A stretch of DNA of 64,000 bases from an uncultured Actinomycetes bacterium (GTDB lineage: Bacteria; Actinomycetota; Acidimicrobiia; Acidimicrobiales; RAAP-2): assembly GCA_903893745.1 (NCBI GenBank), contig CAITNF010000017.1, positions 62,001-126,000 of the forward strand, read 5' to 3'. Position 1 is the first letter of the stretch, and each line of letters starts with the position of its first letter. A program made the translations under genes and the position numbers. This document shows, in pieces, positions 28,103 through 37,615 of this stretch. The notes beneath the pieces are model-generated. The model saw only the letters and a list, made by a program, of their open reading frames with translations, had not been told where the DNA came from and did not search any database.

Positions 28103-29217
28103 AAGTCGCTCTCGACGTGTCGGCGGTGCCGGCCCAATTGGCCGGAGCCGGCCGCTACGTTGCCGAACTGGCTCGCCTACTTCCACCGCGAGTCTCGACA
28201 ACATTGGTGACTCGGCGTGACGACGACGAGCGGTGGCGGACCTGGTCGCCCGACAGTGAGATCGCGGCGATTGTGCCGACGAGCCGGGTGGGTCGATTGC
28301 TGTACGAAGTGGCGGCCCTCGGTACGAGTACCGCTGCTCGAGAAGCTGACGTGTGGCACGCGCCGCACTACACCATGCCGCGTCGCGGTTTGACTCCGAC
28401 GGTGGTGACCGTCCACGACCTGACATTCTTTACTAACCCTGAGTGGCACGAACCAGCAAAAGTGACATTTTTTCGTCGAGCCATTGCTTACTCAGCTCGT
28501 CACGCCAACGTCATAATCAGCGTGAGTGACTTTACGGCTCGCCAGATTGACGAATATCTTCCAAGGCACGCACCCGTGGTGGTCGCCCCCCACGGTGTTG
28601 ATCTCGAGCGCTTTAACCTCGATACTTCTCGTGACGAAGCGTTACTTCGTCACTACGGAATTGCGAGTGACGTACCCTACATCTTCTTCCTAGGTACGGT
28701 CGAACCGCGCAAGGGACTCGATACGCTACTCGCGGCTTTCGCGCGAGTAGCCCGTGAAAATCCGACGATAGAACTGTGGCTCGCCGGGCAGTCGGGATGG
28801 GGTCTACGCGAGTTTGAAGAATCACTGGCGGTGCATTCGGCAAGCAGCCGAATTCGTCGTCTTGGTTTCGTCGACGAAGAGATTCTGCCCACACTGCTCC
28901 GTCGGTCACGTGTAGTCGCGTATCCATCACGCGGTGAAGGATTTGGCCTCCCCGTTCTCGAAGCGATGGCCTGTGGCGCCGCCGTCATTACTTCAGCCAA
29001 TACAGTTATGGCGGAAGTTGCCGGGGACTGTGCGACACTGATCCCCATCGATGATGTCGAAGCTTTAGCTCACGCGGTGACCAAGAAGTTGACTGAGTCG
29101 GCGGACAGCCGTTACCTCGCTGCTCAAATCTCTCGCGCTCGAGCTGAACAGTTCACGTGGGGGTATTCCCTCGACCAACATCTCCTCGCGTATTCAATGG
29201 CGCGCCAGGCGCATTAA
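28099..29217 (+). CDS. GT4 family glycosyltransferase
   Basis: About 372 residues from ATG 28099, in ATGA overlap with the preceding stop. GAGRYVAELARLLP is the N-terminal glycine loop. VVTVHDLTFFTNPEW, FLGTVEPRKGLDTLLAA and PSRGEGFGLPVLEAMACGAAV match mannosyl- and rhamnosyl-transferases of the GT4 family, with both glutamates of the E-x7-E motif. It is closely related in layout to its upstream neighbour, suggesting an old tandem duplication. The reductase gene follows with no gap. Confidence 0.92.
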   Translation: MKVALDVSAVPAQLAGAGRYVAELARLLPPRVSTTLVTRRDDDERWRTWSPDSEIAAIVPTSRVGRLLYEVAALGTSTAAREADVWHAPHYTMPRRGLTPTVVTVHDLTFFTNPEWHEPAKVTFFRRAIAYSARHANVIISVSDFTARQIDEYLPRHAPVVVAPHGVDLERFNLDTSRDEALLRHYGIASDVPYIFFLGTVEPRKGLDTLLAAFARVARENPTIELWLAGQSGWGLREFEESLAVHSASSRIRRLGFVDEEILPTLLRRSRVVAYPSRGEGFGLPVLEAMACGAAVITSANTVMAEVAGDCATLIPIDDVEALAHAVTKKLTESADSRYLAAQISRARAEQFTWGYSLDQHLLAYSMARQAH

Positions 29218-30147
29218 ATGCGCACACTCGTCACCGGAGCCCAAGGATTTGTGGGACTCCACCTCGTTGCGTACTTTCGGAACTGCGGCGACGAAGTTAC
29301 GGCAATCGACCGCGATGTTGACGTCACCAAGCTTGACCAGATTCGTGAGGCGATTGGCACCTGTAGGCCAGAAGTAATTATTCATCTGGCAGCTTGGGCC
29401 GACGTTGGTGGTTCGTGGACGAACAGCGCCGAATGCATGCGAGTGAACGTAGGTGGTACGGCCAACGTTCTAGCAGCCGCTCGGGAACTTGCTCCAGAGT
29501 CCACCACGCTGGTCGTGAGTTCATCTGACGTCTACGGGGTAGTGAGCGAAGACAATTTACCTCTTCATGAAACATGGCCCCCGGTACCAGTTAGCCCGTA
29601 CGCCCAGTCAAAACTTGAAGCTGAACGTATCGCCCTTGATGATTGGCGCAGCACTGGTCAGCGGATCGTGATTGCCCGTCCGTTTAATCATCTGGGTCCC
29701 GGCCAGTCAACTTCGTTCGTGGCGCCGGCGCTGGCGAGTCGGTTGATTGAAGCTCGAAGTAGCGGGCAAAAAGAAATTGCTGTTGGTGACTTGACGACAC
29801 GGAGAGATTTTTGTGACGTACGTGACGTCGTGCGGGCCTATCGATTACTCGCCGAGTATGGACGGGCTGGTCAGACCTATCACGTTGCATCGGGACAAGA
29901 TGTGGCTCTCAGCGATGTTGCAAAACAGTTGGTCGAACTTATAGCTCCGCAAATGATGTTGCGACTAGATCAGGCGCTGGTGCGCCCAGTCGAGGTTCCA
30001 GTTTTGCGGGGAAGCTTTGCCAAACTTCACGACGAGACGGGCTGGGAGCCCTCACTACCACTCGCACTGAGCCTGGCCGACGTAGCAGCTGACGCCGAAC
30101 AGCGATTTCGTAATGGCCACGAAAACCCTTCAGAACATAGGAAATAA
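29218..30147 (+). CDS. NAD(P)-dependent sugar-nucleotide reductase/epimerase (GDP-4-keto-6-deoxymannose reductase-like)
   Basis: The 309-residue extended SDR has the nucleotide-binding TGAQGFVG loop (residues 6-13), SSSDVYG and the catalytic YxxxK in PYAQSKLEAE (about residues 127-131). RPFNHLGPGQ is typical of GDP-mannose 4,6-dehydratase and RMD-type reductases. The short length fits RMD, which makes GDP-D-rhamnose. The dehydratase partner is not in the window, so a different nucleotide sugar is possible. ATG immediately follows the stop of the GT4 gene (TAA-ATG), so it belongs to that operon. Confidence 0.85.
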   Translation: MRTLVTGAQGFVGLHLVAYFRNCGDEVTAIDRDVDVTKLDQIREAIGTCRPEVIIHLAAWADVGGSWTNSAECMRVNVGGTANVLAAARELAPESTTLVVSSSDVYGVVSEDNLPLHETWPPVPVSPYAQSKLEAERIALDDWRSTGQRIVIARPFNHLGPGQSTSFVAPALASRLIEARSSGQKEIAVGDLTTRRDFCDVRDVVRAYRLLAEYGRAGQTYHVASGQDVALSDVAKQLVELIAPQMMLRLDQALVRPVEVPVLRGSFAKLHDETGWEPSLPLALSLADVAADAEQRFRNGHENPSEHRK

Positions 30148-30196
30148 CCCGCCGGGGCTGAAACTGGGGGGCCGCGCGAACTAGCCTTAGAGGACG

Positions 30197-33100
30197 ATGG
30201 AATCTCGTGCTCCGGCCGTTGTCGCCGTCGTCGTTACCACCGGTGCTGGGCCTGGCCTGGAAGTCACGTTGGCTTCCCTGGTAGCCCAGGACTACGGGGA
30301 ACTCAGCCTGCTCGTAATTGCGAACGGGGAGTACAGCGACGTCGCGACACGAGTCGCTCAAGTAGCGCCCAGCGCATTCGTCAGATCACTCGACGATAAT
30401 CGCGGGTTCGGCCCGGCTTGCAACGAAGCTGGAACTTCAGTCGAAGGGTCAGTCTTTTTGCTCCTTTGTCACGATGATGTTCGACTTGACCCTGACGCCG
30501 TTCAGCAGTTGGTTGAGGTGGCATTTCGTACGAACGCTGGAATTGTGACACCGAAAGTTGTGGCCTACGACGATCCTTTGGTGTTGCTTCACGTTGGCCA
30601 GACCTGCGACCGATTTGGTGTAGTACAAGAACGAGTTGACCCGGGCGAGATTGACCACGGGCAACAAGATCTCGAGCGCGACGTCTTCGTCGCCCCCGGT
30701 GGTGTCACCCTCGTGCGGACTGACCTTTTTACAACTCTTCGCGGATTTGATCCGATGATTCCCGCGCTCGGTGAGGACCTCGATTTGTGCTGGCGAGCGC
30801 AGATGGCGGGGGCTCGAGTCGTCGTTGCCCCCTCGGCTCGCGTTGCGCATCGTGAAACAATTGCCACGGGCGAACGACCGATTTCTGCATTGCGCACGCG
30901 CAAATCGAGTCGTCAAGACTTACAACGTCGCCATCAGCTCTTAGTAGTGGCGACGGGTTGGAGTTTGCCAAATACCATCGCAACACTTTCACTCCTCTTG
31001 GTGATGGATTTGATGGAGTTTATACTTGCGCTGTTGGGGGCTGACACCGATCGAGCCGGGGCAATTCTTGGCTCGTGGCAGTGGTTGTTGCATAATTATC
31101 GGCACGCCTTTGACCGGCGTCGCCAGCGACGGGCGATTCTGGTACTTTCCGATCACGATTTGCGTCGACTACAGGTCGGTGGGGCACAGCGATTAAAGCG
31201 GTTTTTCTTCACTCTGCTTCGACACGGCCTGGACCGGGCGCGAGGAATTATTCCCGTTGACACGGATGAAGATCTTGAGGAACGATCAGATGCGGGTGTT
31301 GGATTCGGCGCAGTTTTTGCCGAGAGTGATGAATTCGACGAGATTCCACTGAACAGTTCGCGCGAGCTTCGTCATCGGCCAAGTCGATTCTTGGCGGGGT
31401 TTCGCTCACAAGCACTAGCGCTCGCGGTGATCATCGTGCTGTGGTTTATTGGTTCGCGCAACATGGTCGCGACCCACCTACCGTTGGTGGGGCGCTTAGC
31501 CCCCCTTGATTCATGGGCAGTGACGTGGCGGCACTTCTTCGCCACGTGGTCGTCTAATGGCGTCGGGACAGTGACTCCTGGAATGCCGGGCTATGGACTG
31601 CTGGGTCTTGCGGGAACGTTTGTCGGCGGGCGCATGGGCATTCTTCCTCGACTGGTATTACTGGGTGCGGCACCGCTCGGAGCCTTCGGTGTCGCTCGCT
31701 TACTTCACGGCAAAGTCTCCAACCGAGCTCGCATTGTTTCGGCCTTCTCCTATCTCGCTGCGCCGCTCGCCTTGAACTTGGTCGGTCAAGGACGAATTGA
31801 TGTTTTGATTGTTGTTGCGGGACTACCGTTCCTCGCTCGTCGAATCTTCGAGCACCTTGCTGTTCCTAGTTTCCGTGATAACGACTATCCCGAAGCAGTG
31901 CCGTTTGGGCGTCAAGGTTGGCGAGTCACCCAGTCGGGCCAGTGGATGATGACCGTCATGATCATGGCCACCATGGGCGCCCTGGCACCCGCCACGTTGG
32001 TCGTGGTGGCCCTACTTGTTGCCGGCGTGGTAATCGCGAGGTTTTTCGAACCGGACCGCGATAGTCCAAAGGGTCGCCCGTGGAGGTTTTTCGCAGCGAT
32101 AACGATTGGGGGCGCAATATTTCTAGCCCCCCTGACGCTGGACGTCGTTTTTTCCGGGACGCGTGCCCTCGAAGTCTTTGGTCTGAGTCGAGGACCTTGG
32201 TCGGCACCCTCGTTCTTCCAGCTTCTGCGAGGAGTCGATGGACATTTCGGTAGTGGTTGGTCGGGGTATCTCTTGCCGGCGGCTGCAATGTTTGGCTTCG
32301 TGTTGTGTCAAGGAGTACGACGGGCCGTGGCATCCAAGGTTTTTGCGGTTGCCATCATTACCGTAATTCTTGAGACATTTTCCGTTCGAAATCTCTTGGG
32401 TCCCTTTGCTCCAGATCTTGACGTGCTCATAACTCTGTACACGCTGATGCTCGTAATTTTGGTTGGTTTAGGGATTAGTGCCATTGAACTCGATGTACGC
32501 GCATCAGGTTTTGGCTGGCGCCAGTTGGCGACGATCCTCACCGTTGGCACGCTCGCGGTAACCACGGTTCCGTTTTTTGCGAGTCTTAGCAGCGGTCGAT
32601 TTGATTTACCGACTACGAGCGTGGCCGAATCGCTCAGCGCGTTGGCCCCAACTACTACGGGGGGCTACCGCGTTTTGTGGTTAGGCGATCCGTCAGTACT
32701 GCCCGCCGCGGGTTGGTCAATCGCACCTGGCCTGGCGGCAGTGACGTCGATGAACGGCCTACCCGGTGGAAGTGATCTTTTCGTCGCTCCCAACCCTGGC
32801 ACGAGTGACGTACTGCTGGCTTCGGTGAAGCTGGCTCTGGAAGGTCGCACCGTGCGACTTGGCCAGTTGTTAGCGCCGGCGGGTATTTCAACGATTGTGG
32901 TCATGAACACCTCCGCGCCAGAACTATCGGGCGTTCAGTCCGCCCCACTTCGTCCGGTGCCCGAGGGACTATCAACTGCGCTGGGACGTCAGACTGATCT
33001 GGCGCTCGAGCTGTCAACATCGGCAGTTGAGGTTTTTGGCAACTCTCTCTTCCACGGAATCTTGGCCCAGGCAAATCCCACCACCTCTGCCCAATCTGGG

Positions 33101-33463
33101 TTGAGTCCCGTTCTCAATGGCACGTTTTCTTCCGGTGCCCTGGCTGGTGGTCAACCCGTACTCTCGGGTTTTGCACCTTCTGACGCCTTCACCCTCAAAG
33201 TAAACGGGCGATCATTGCCTCGACAGGCCAGCGCCGGCTGGGCTTCGTCGTATCTTGTGCCAGAGTCCGCGACACCGCTACAGGGACAGCTCGTGCTTCA
33301 TCGATTCCCCTTTAATGGAATTCTGGCGTTGCTGACGCTGCTGCTGTGGTCAGTGGTGTGGTTGGGATTTGGCTGGGTGCAGCGACTCGAGTGGATCTTT
33401 ACCTGGCGTATGCGTCGCGCCACCAAATCAGCGCGCCACGTTCGAAAGAGTGACGATGGATAG
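30197..33463 (+). CDS. large GT2 glycosyltransferase fused to a multi-pass membrane region
   Basis: In this 1088-residue protein residues 1-260 form a GT2 domain (VAVVVTTGAGPGLEVTLAS, DDNRGFGPACNE, CHDDVRLDPDAV with the DxD-like site, PALGEDLDLCWRAQMAG). A long region with about 10-13 membrane segments follows (about 250-280 and 395-800). An extracytoplasmic beta-rich portion and a final membrane segment (ILALLTLLLWSVVWLGFGW) with a basic tail complete it. Similar giant proteins are common in actinobacteria beside DUF5719 genes and are thought to act in cell-envelope glycan synthesis. An AGAGGACG ribosome-binding site precedes ATG 30197. Confidence 0.85.
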   Translation: MESRAPAVVAVVVTTGAGPGLEVTLASLVAQDYGELSLLVIANGEYSDVATRVAQVAPSAFVRSLDDNRGFGPACNEAGTSVEGSVFLLLCHDDVRLDPDAVQQLVEVAFRTNAGIVTPKVVAYDDPLVLLHVGQTCDRFGVVQERVDPGEIDHGQQDLERDVFVAPGGVTLVRTDLFTTLRGFDPMIPALGEDLDLCWRAQMAGARVVVAPSARVAHRETIATGERPISALRTRKSSRQDLQRRHQLLVVATGWSLPNTIATLSLLLVMDLMEFILALLGADTDRAGAILGSWQWLLHNYRHAFDRRRQRRAILVLSDHDLRRLQVGGAQRLKRFFFTLLRHGLDRARGIIPVDTDEDLEERSDAGVGFGAVFAESDEFDEIPLNSSRELRHRPSRFLAGFRSQALALAVIIVLWFIGSRNMVATHLPLVGRLAPLDSWAVTWRHFFATWSSNGVGTVTPGMPGYGLLGLAGTFVGGRMGILPRLVLLGAAPLGAFGVARLLHGKVSNRARIVSAFSYLAAPLALNLVGQGRIDVLIVVAGLPFLARRIFEHLAVPSFRDNDYPEAVPFGRQGWRVTQSGQWMMTVMIMATMGALAPATLVVVALLVAGVVIARFFEPDRDSPKGRPWRFFAAITIGGAIFLAPLTLDVVFSGTRALEVFGLSRGPWSAPSFFQLLRGVDGHFGSGWSGYLLPAAAMFGFVLCQGVRRAVASKVFAVAIITVILETFSVRNLLGPFAPDLDVLITLYTLMLVILVGLGISAIELDVRASGFGWRQLATILTVGTLAVTTVPFFASLSSGRFDLPTTSVAESLSALAPTTTGGYRVLWLGDPSVLPAAGWSIAPGLAAVTSMNGLPGGSDLFVAPNPGTSDVLLASVKLALEGRTVRLGQLLAPAGISTIVVMNTSAPELSGVQSAPLRPVPEGLSTALGRQTDLALELSTSAVEVFGNSLFHGILAQANPTTSAQSGLSPVLNGTFSSGALAGGQPVLSGFAPSDAFTLKVNGRSLPRQASAGWASSYLVPESATPLQGQLVLHRFPFNGILALLTLLLWSVVWLGFGWVQRLEWIFTWRMRRATKSARHVRKSDDG

Positions 33464-34814
33464 GTTTCGTCGACTCTCGCTGGTGGTGGTTCTTCTCGGA
33501 GGATTAGTCGCAACTGGCTTCGCTACGACTCTCGTGAAGGCTTCAAATCCTTCGTCACTGCCATCGGGACTGCTGCTCACCACGAACGCCGAATCGACTG
33601 CGCTCTATTGCACCGGACTTTCCTCAACGGGTGGGCTTACGGGGCACGTTACGTTTTCTAATACTTCTTCGAACACTCGTAACATCACCGTCCAAGTCGC
33701 ATCCGATACCGGTAAACGGGCGACTCAGAACATCTCACTCAATGCGTACGCCAGTGCGTCACTGGAACCGTCGCAGCTCGTTACGGGAAACAGCTTCGGA
33801 CTCGCCGCTGCAGTCGATGGCGCTGGGGTAGTTGGCGAAGAGGTTTCGAACGATTCGAAGGCCCAAGTTCCATGCGTGAGCGCGGGTGTGACTGATTGGT
33901 ATGCGGGGGGATTTGATACCAGAGTTGGTTCGAGCGCACTCATAAGCGTGTTCAATCCCACCGCCACGCCGGCGGTTATCAACGTCACCCTCTTCTCGGG
34001 CGCCGGCTACTCGGCGCCGGGTCCACTCCAGGGGCGCTCAATTGGAGCCCACGCTCAAGTTGAATTGAATCTGGGTCAAGTGGCGGTCAATATTCAGAAT
34101 GTGGGCGTCCACATTGCGGCACTGCGTGGCTCAATTGTGGTCGTTGGCGTAGAACATTCCGGCAAGGTGTCCTCGCTGAACCCCGGTTCTACGACACTCG
34201 CTGCTTCGGCAGTTCTTCCTCGAGTGACTACCGTCAACGGGGCGGCAGCAACGATATTTGTGGCCAACCCTTCGGCTCAAGTGGCAAAGGTCACGCTGCA
34301 GGTTGTCCTAAGCGAGTCGCAATACACCGTGGCACCACTCACGTTAACGGTGGCGCCGTTCCGGAGTGGCCAGTTGGTGATTACGCCGAATCCCGCAATC
34401 GCAGCCTCGGGTTACGCCACGATTAACTTTGCATCAACCGAGCCGGTGATCGTGACGTTGGCCACCGGTACTCCACTCGGCGTGTCCCTGTCCCCGCCGG
34501 TCACTGCTGGTCGAGAGTTTCTATTGAGTGACTTCACTGGTAAGGGCTTTGGGAGTGCCACCGTGACGAATGAGGGCAGTTCGCCAATCGAAGTGACACT
34601 GTCTGTGGTGTCCAACGCCACGGGCGCACCGCAACGATCGTCGGTTCAAATCCCCAAGGGAGTCACCAGTAATATCGTCGGTCTCTTCAGCATTGGCACC
34701 CTTACCGGGGCAACACTGCTCATAACTGCGTCGCGACCAACGTTGGTCGTGAGTGCCACGCTCGTGACCAACCCGCTCGGGGCGACTATCGCTCTTCCGT
34801 TAAACGGCGGGTAA
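33456..34814 (+). CDS. exported DUF5719-type protein
   Basis: About 452 residues from ATG 33456, overlapping the GT2/membrane gene by 8 bp. A signal peptide or anchor (LSLVVVLLGGLVATGFATTL) is followed by Ser/Thr/Ala/Val-rich beta repeats. These resemble repeated units such as FNPTATPAVINVTLFSGAG and ANPSAQVAKVTLQVVLS, suggesting stacked immunoglobulin-like domains outside the cell. Position directly after the giant GT2 is the usual home of DUF5719. The role is unknown, perhaps an envelope partner of the GT2 protein. Its 3' end overlaps convergent ftsH by 15 bp. Confidence 0.75.
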   Translation: MDRFRRLSLVVVLLGGLVATGFATTLVKASNPSSLPSGLLLTTNAESTALYCTGLSSTGGLTGHVTFSNTSSNTRNITVQVASDTGKRATQNISLNAYASASLEPSQLVTGNSFGLAAAVDGAGVVGEEVSNDSKAQVPCVSAGVTDWYAGGFDTRVGSSALISVFNPTATPAVINVTLFSGAGYSAPGPLQGRSIGAHAQVELNLGQVAVNIQNVGVHIAALRGSIVVVGVEHSGKVSSLNPGSTTLAASAVLPRVTTVNGAAATIFVANPSAQVAKVTLQVVLSESQYTVAPLTLTVAPFRSGQLVITPNPAIAASGYATINFASTEPVIVTLATGTPLGVSLSPPVTAGREFLLSDFTGKGFGSATVTNEGSSPIEVTLSVVSNATGAPQRSSVQIPKGVTSNIVGLFSIGTLTGATLLITASRPTLVVSATLVTNPLGATIALPLNGG

Positions 34815-36788
34815 CGTCGGCGAGGGCCAGGCTGGCACAGGTGCCGACTCTGCGGCATTGCCGCTAGCGGCCCGACTTACTCCGGCTAGTGCACTCACGG
34901 TCTTGGTCGCACGATCGTGCACCGGCTCGCCGTGCGCCTCATCAATGAGCTGGGCTGCAGTTTCCCCGTCGACCGTCTCGTGCTCCAAGAGAGCTCGCGT
35001 TAACGACTCGAGACCTCGCCGGTGCAAGGTCAGAACTTCAATGGCCCGTGATTCTTGCTCACGCAAAATGCGCTCGACTTCGTCATCGATCATCTGCGAC
35101 GTGTGGTCCGAGTAGTCGCGCGTGTGCATGAGGCCTTCACCCAGGAAGACTTGATTATTGGAGCCCCAGGCCATCGGTCCAATTTCCTTGGACATACCCC
35201 ACTCACGAACCATCCGTCGCGCCAGGTCCGTATTTCGTTGCAGATCATCCGAGGCGCCAGTTGAAAGGTCGTTGTAGATGAGCAGTTCCGCAACCCGACC
35301 GCCCATACGCATGCAGAGGGAGTCCTCGAGGTGCTGGCGCGACATGATGTGACGGTCCTCTTCGGGCAGCGTCATCGTCACCCCGAGGGCCATACCACGA
35401 GGAATAATCGTAATTTTGTGGAGTGGATCGGTCTTCTCAAGTACGTAGGCGAGCAAGGCGTGTCCACTCTCGTGGTAGGCAATCCGCTCGCGTTCGTCAT
35501 CTTGCAGGACCATGGTGCCACGCTCTTGGCCCATAAGAACTCGATCGCGAGCTGACTCGAAGTCTTCCATTCCAATGGTGCTCGAATGACGACGGACCGC
35601 ATGGAGGGCCGCTTCGTTCACGAGGTTGGCTAAGTCGGCTCCACTCATTCCCGGCGTACCGCGCGCGACCATCATTAAGTCAATGGACGCGTCAAGGGGC
35701 TTTTCCTTAGCGTGGACTTGGAGAATGGGAAGGCGCTCTTCGAGGTCGGGGAGGGGCACGACGATCTGGCGGTCGAATCGACCAGGGCGCAGTAAAGCGG
35801 GGTCCAGCACGTCGGGTCGGTTCGTGGCGGCGATGACGACCACACCTTCGGACGGATCAAATCCATCCATCTCGCTCAGCATCTGATTGAGCGTCTGTTC
35901 ACGCTCATCGTGTCCACCACCAACGCCGGCACCGCGCTTGCGACCAATCGAGTCAATCTCGTCAATGAAGACAATTGCGGGAGCCTGCTTACGAGCCGTG
36001 TTGAAGAGGTCACGAACCCTGCTCGCTCCAACACCTACGAACATCTCCATGAAGTCAGAGCCGGACACCGAAAAGAACGGCACACCAGCTTCGCCAGCCA
36101 CGGCTCGCGCAAGCATGGTCTTACCGGTGCCGGGCGGGCCCACTAAGAGAAGACCTTTCGGAATCAGTGCACCAATTTCTTTGTAACGGCCCGGATTCTT
36201 TAGGAACTCGACCACTTCACTGATTTCTTGCTTCACGCCCAAATATCCAGCGACGTCAGCGAAGGTGGTCGTAGGTCGATCTTGGTTGAACTGCTTGGCT
36301 CGTGAGCGACCGACCGACATCATCCCGTTCATCTGTCCTCGAGCCTGACGGCTGGCGAACGCCATGAAACCAACAAAGATCAAGATCCAGATCAAGTACG
36401 GGAGAAAAGTCGACGCAAAACTCGATGGGTTCGCAAAGGTGACGTTGACATTATTAGTGCGAAGGGTGTTGACTTCGTCGGCAATCGCCGGAACTGGACC
36501 ATTGGTGCTGTAGTTGGTGCCGTTGGTGAGTTGCCCCGTAATAATGCCATTGCTGTTATTGATGCTGGCCGAAATCACGCCATTGGTTCGAGCGAGGTGA
36601 ATCAGTGACGAATACGAGATGGTTTTAACAGTTTTGTTCGAAAAGAGCGAGGGGATGAAGAGCACGCCCAGCACGAAGGCCACAATCACGATGGTGATGA
36701 GGCGGCGGCGTCGCTCAGGGGAAACTGGGCTTTCGCCGCCCGGCAGGAATTTCTTGAATCCGGACTTCTTTGGAGGTGGCATTGTCAC
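34800..36788 (-). CDS. ftsH: ATP-dependent zinc metalloprotease FtsH
   Basis: The 662-residue membrane protease has two membrane segments (about 30-50 and 133-152) flanking an extracytoplasmic domain. The AAA+ module has [10 protein letters not shown] (about 218), [15 protein letters not shown] and the SRH region [17 protein letters not shown]. The zinc site is HESGH (about 437) with the downstream acidic ligand region STGASDDL. It degrades misassembled membrane proteins and short-lived regulators. GTG 36788 is supported by a TAGTCT box 6 nt upstream; ATG 36782 is the alternative. The C-terminus is Ala-rich and short. Confidence 0.97.
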   Translation of the reverse strand: MTMPPPKKSGFKKFLPGGESPVSPERRRRLITIVIVAFVLGVLFIPSLFSNKTVKTISYSSLIHLARTNGVISASINNSNGIITGQLTNGTNYSTNGPVPAIADEVNTLRTNNVNVTFANPSSFASTFLPYLIWILIFVGFMAFASRQARGQMNGMMSVGRSRAKQFNQDRPTTTFADVAGYLGVKQEISEVVEFLKNPGRYKEIGALIPKGLLLVGPPGTGKTMLARAVAGEAGVPFFSVSGSDFMEMFVGVGASRVRDLFNTARKQAPAIVFIDEIDSIGRKRGAGVGGGHDEREQTLNQMLSEMDGFDPSEGVVVIAATNRPDVLDPALLRPGRFDRQIVVPLPDLEERLPILQVHAKEKPLDASIDLMMVARGTPGMSGADLANLVNEAALHAVRRHSSTIGMEDFESARDRVLMGQERGTMVLQDDERERIAYHESGHALLAYVLEKTDPLHKITIIPRGMALGVTMTLPEEDRHIMSRQHLEDSLCMRMGGRVAELLIYNDLSTGASDDLQRNTDLARRMVREWGMSKEIGPMAWGSNNQVFLGEGLMHTRDYSDHTSQMIDDEVERILREQESRAIEVLTLHRRGLESLTRALLEHETVDGETAAQLIDEAHGEPVHDRATKTVSALAGVSRAASGNAAESAPVPAWPSPTLPAV

Positions 36789-36794
36789 CTGTCC

Positions 36795-36800
36795 AGACTA
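36795..36800 (-). promoter_or_regulatory. -10 box for leaderless ftsH transcript
   Basis: TAGTCT on the minus strand is 6 nt from GTG 36788 with no ribosome-binding site between. Confidence 0.4.
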
Positions 36801-36851
36801 GAGGGCGGGGCCTTCACGCCAACCTCGCCCCCTCCCAAAACCCCCACTTGT

Positions 36852-36857
36852 TAGCGT
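36852..36857 (+). promoter_or_regulatory. -10 box upstream of CPBP protease gene
   Basis: TAGCGT lies 8 nt before GTG 36866. TAGGGG between them could also act as a weak ribosome-binding site. Confidence 0.35.
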
Positions 36858-36865
36858 TAGGGGCC

Positions 36866-37615
36866 GTGAGCGCTCTTGAGACTGCCAATGTGCATGATGA
36901 GGTCCGTGCGGGCCCAATTGTGTTGGCGTGCGTCAGTGGATTCCTGGCCGGGCAGATCATCGCGGCACTTTTGGTGGCGCTGGTAGTGAGCCTCACGCAT
37001 TTCACCGGAGGGCTCGCTTCGCTGACGAAGTTAGGTTCGCCACCGTGGTGGTCAAATGGCTTGAGCCTTATGGGCCTTTGGATTGGCTTTGGCTTGGCCA
37101 TTGTGTACGCACGGAAGTCGGGAAATCTTAAAGATTGGCCGGGGCAGTGGCGTTTTTACCCTCGTGACGTGTTGTACATCGTGCTGGGTGTTGCCCTGCA
37201 GGGTCTCGTTGGACTCGCGTATCGACCCTTTCACCTACGCAATCTCAATCGACCCGTACACCATCTCTTTGGCTCGGCGCACGGACCAACTTTTTTGCTG
37301 TTGGCGGTGATGACCTCGTTGGGTGCGCCAATCATTGAGGAGTGGTTTTTTCGCGGAGTTCTCTTTCGCGCTCTCCAGTCGGGCTTCAAGGTCCGGTGGG
37401 CGCGCAGCTCCACTTGGGCCGCGGTGCTGGTGAGCGCGAGCCTCTTTGGCGCGGCCCACGGCGAACCCCTGCAGTTCGCCGGTCTTGCATTCTTGGGTGT
37501 GGTCGTAGCCATCGTGACGGATCGAACTAAGCGACTCATACCAAGCATGTTGACGCACGCGTCGTTTAACGCAGTGGCGATGGTCTCACTCATCTTGCAG
37601 CGGTCGTCCCACTAA
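36866..37615 (+). CDS. CPBP family intramembrane metalloprotease
   Basis: About 249 residues from GTG 36866, with five to six membrane segments. The CPBP (Abi/CAAX protease) motifs are intact: EEWFFRGVLFRAL with the catalytic EExxxR near residue 156, FGAAHG supplying the second-site His, and HASFNAVAM supplying the third motif. Such enzymes cut substrates within or near the membrane. In actinobacteria specific substrates are largely unknown. The stop TAA shares one base with the ATG of the next membrane protein, so the two are translated together. Confidence 0.9.
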   Translation: MSALETANVHDEVRAGPIVLACVSGFLAGQIIAALLVALVVSLTHFTGGLASLTKLGSPPWWSNGLSLMGLWIGFGLAIVYARKSGNLKDWPGQWRFYPRDVLYIVLGVALQGLVGLAYRPFHLRNLNRPVHHLFGSAHGPTFLLLAVMTSLGAPIIEEWFFRGVLFRALQSGFKVRWARSSTWAAVLVSASLFGAAHGEPLQFAGLAFLGVVVAIVTDRTKRLIPSMLTHASFNAVAMVSLILQRSSH

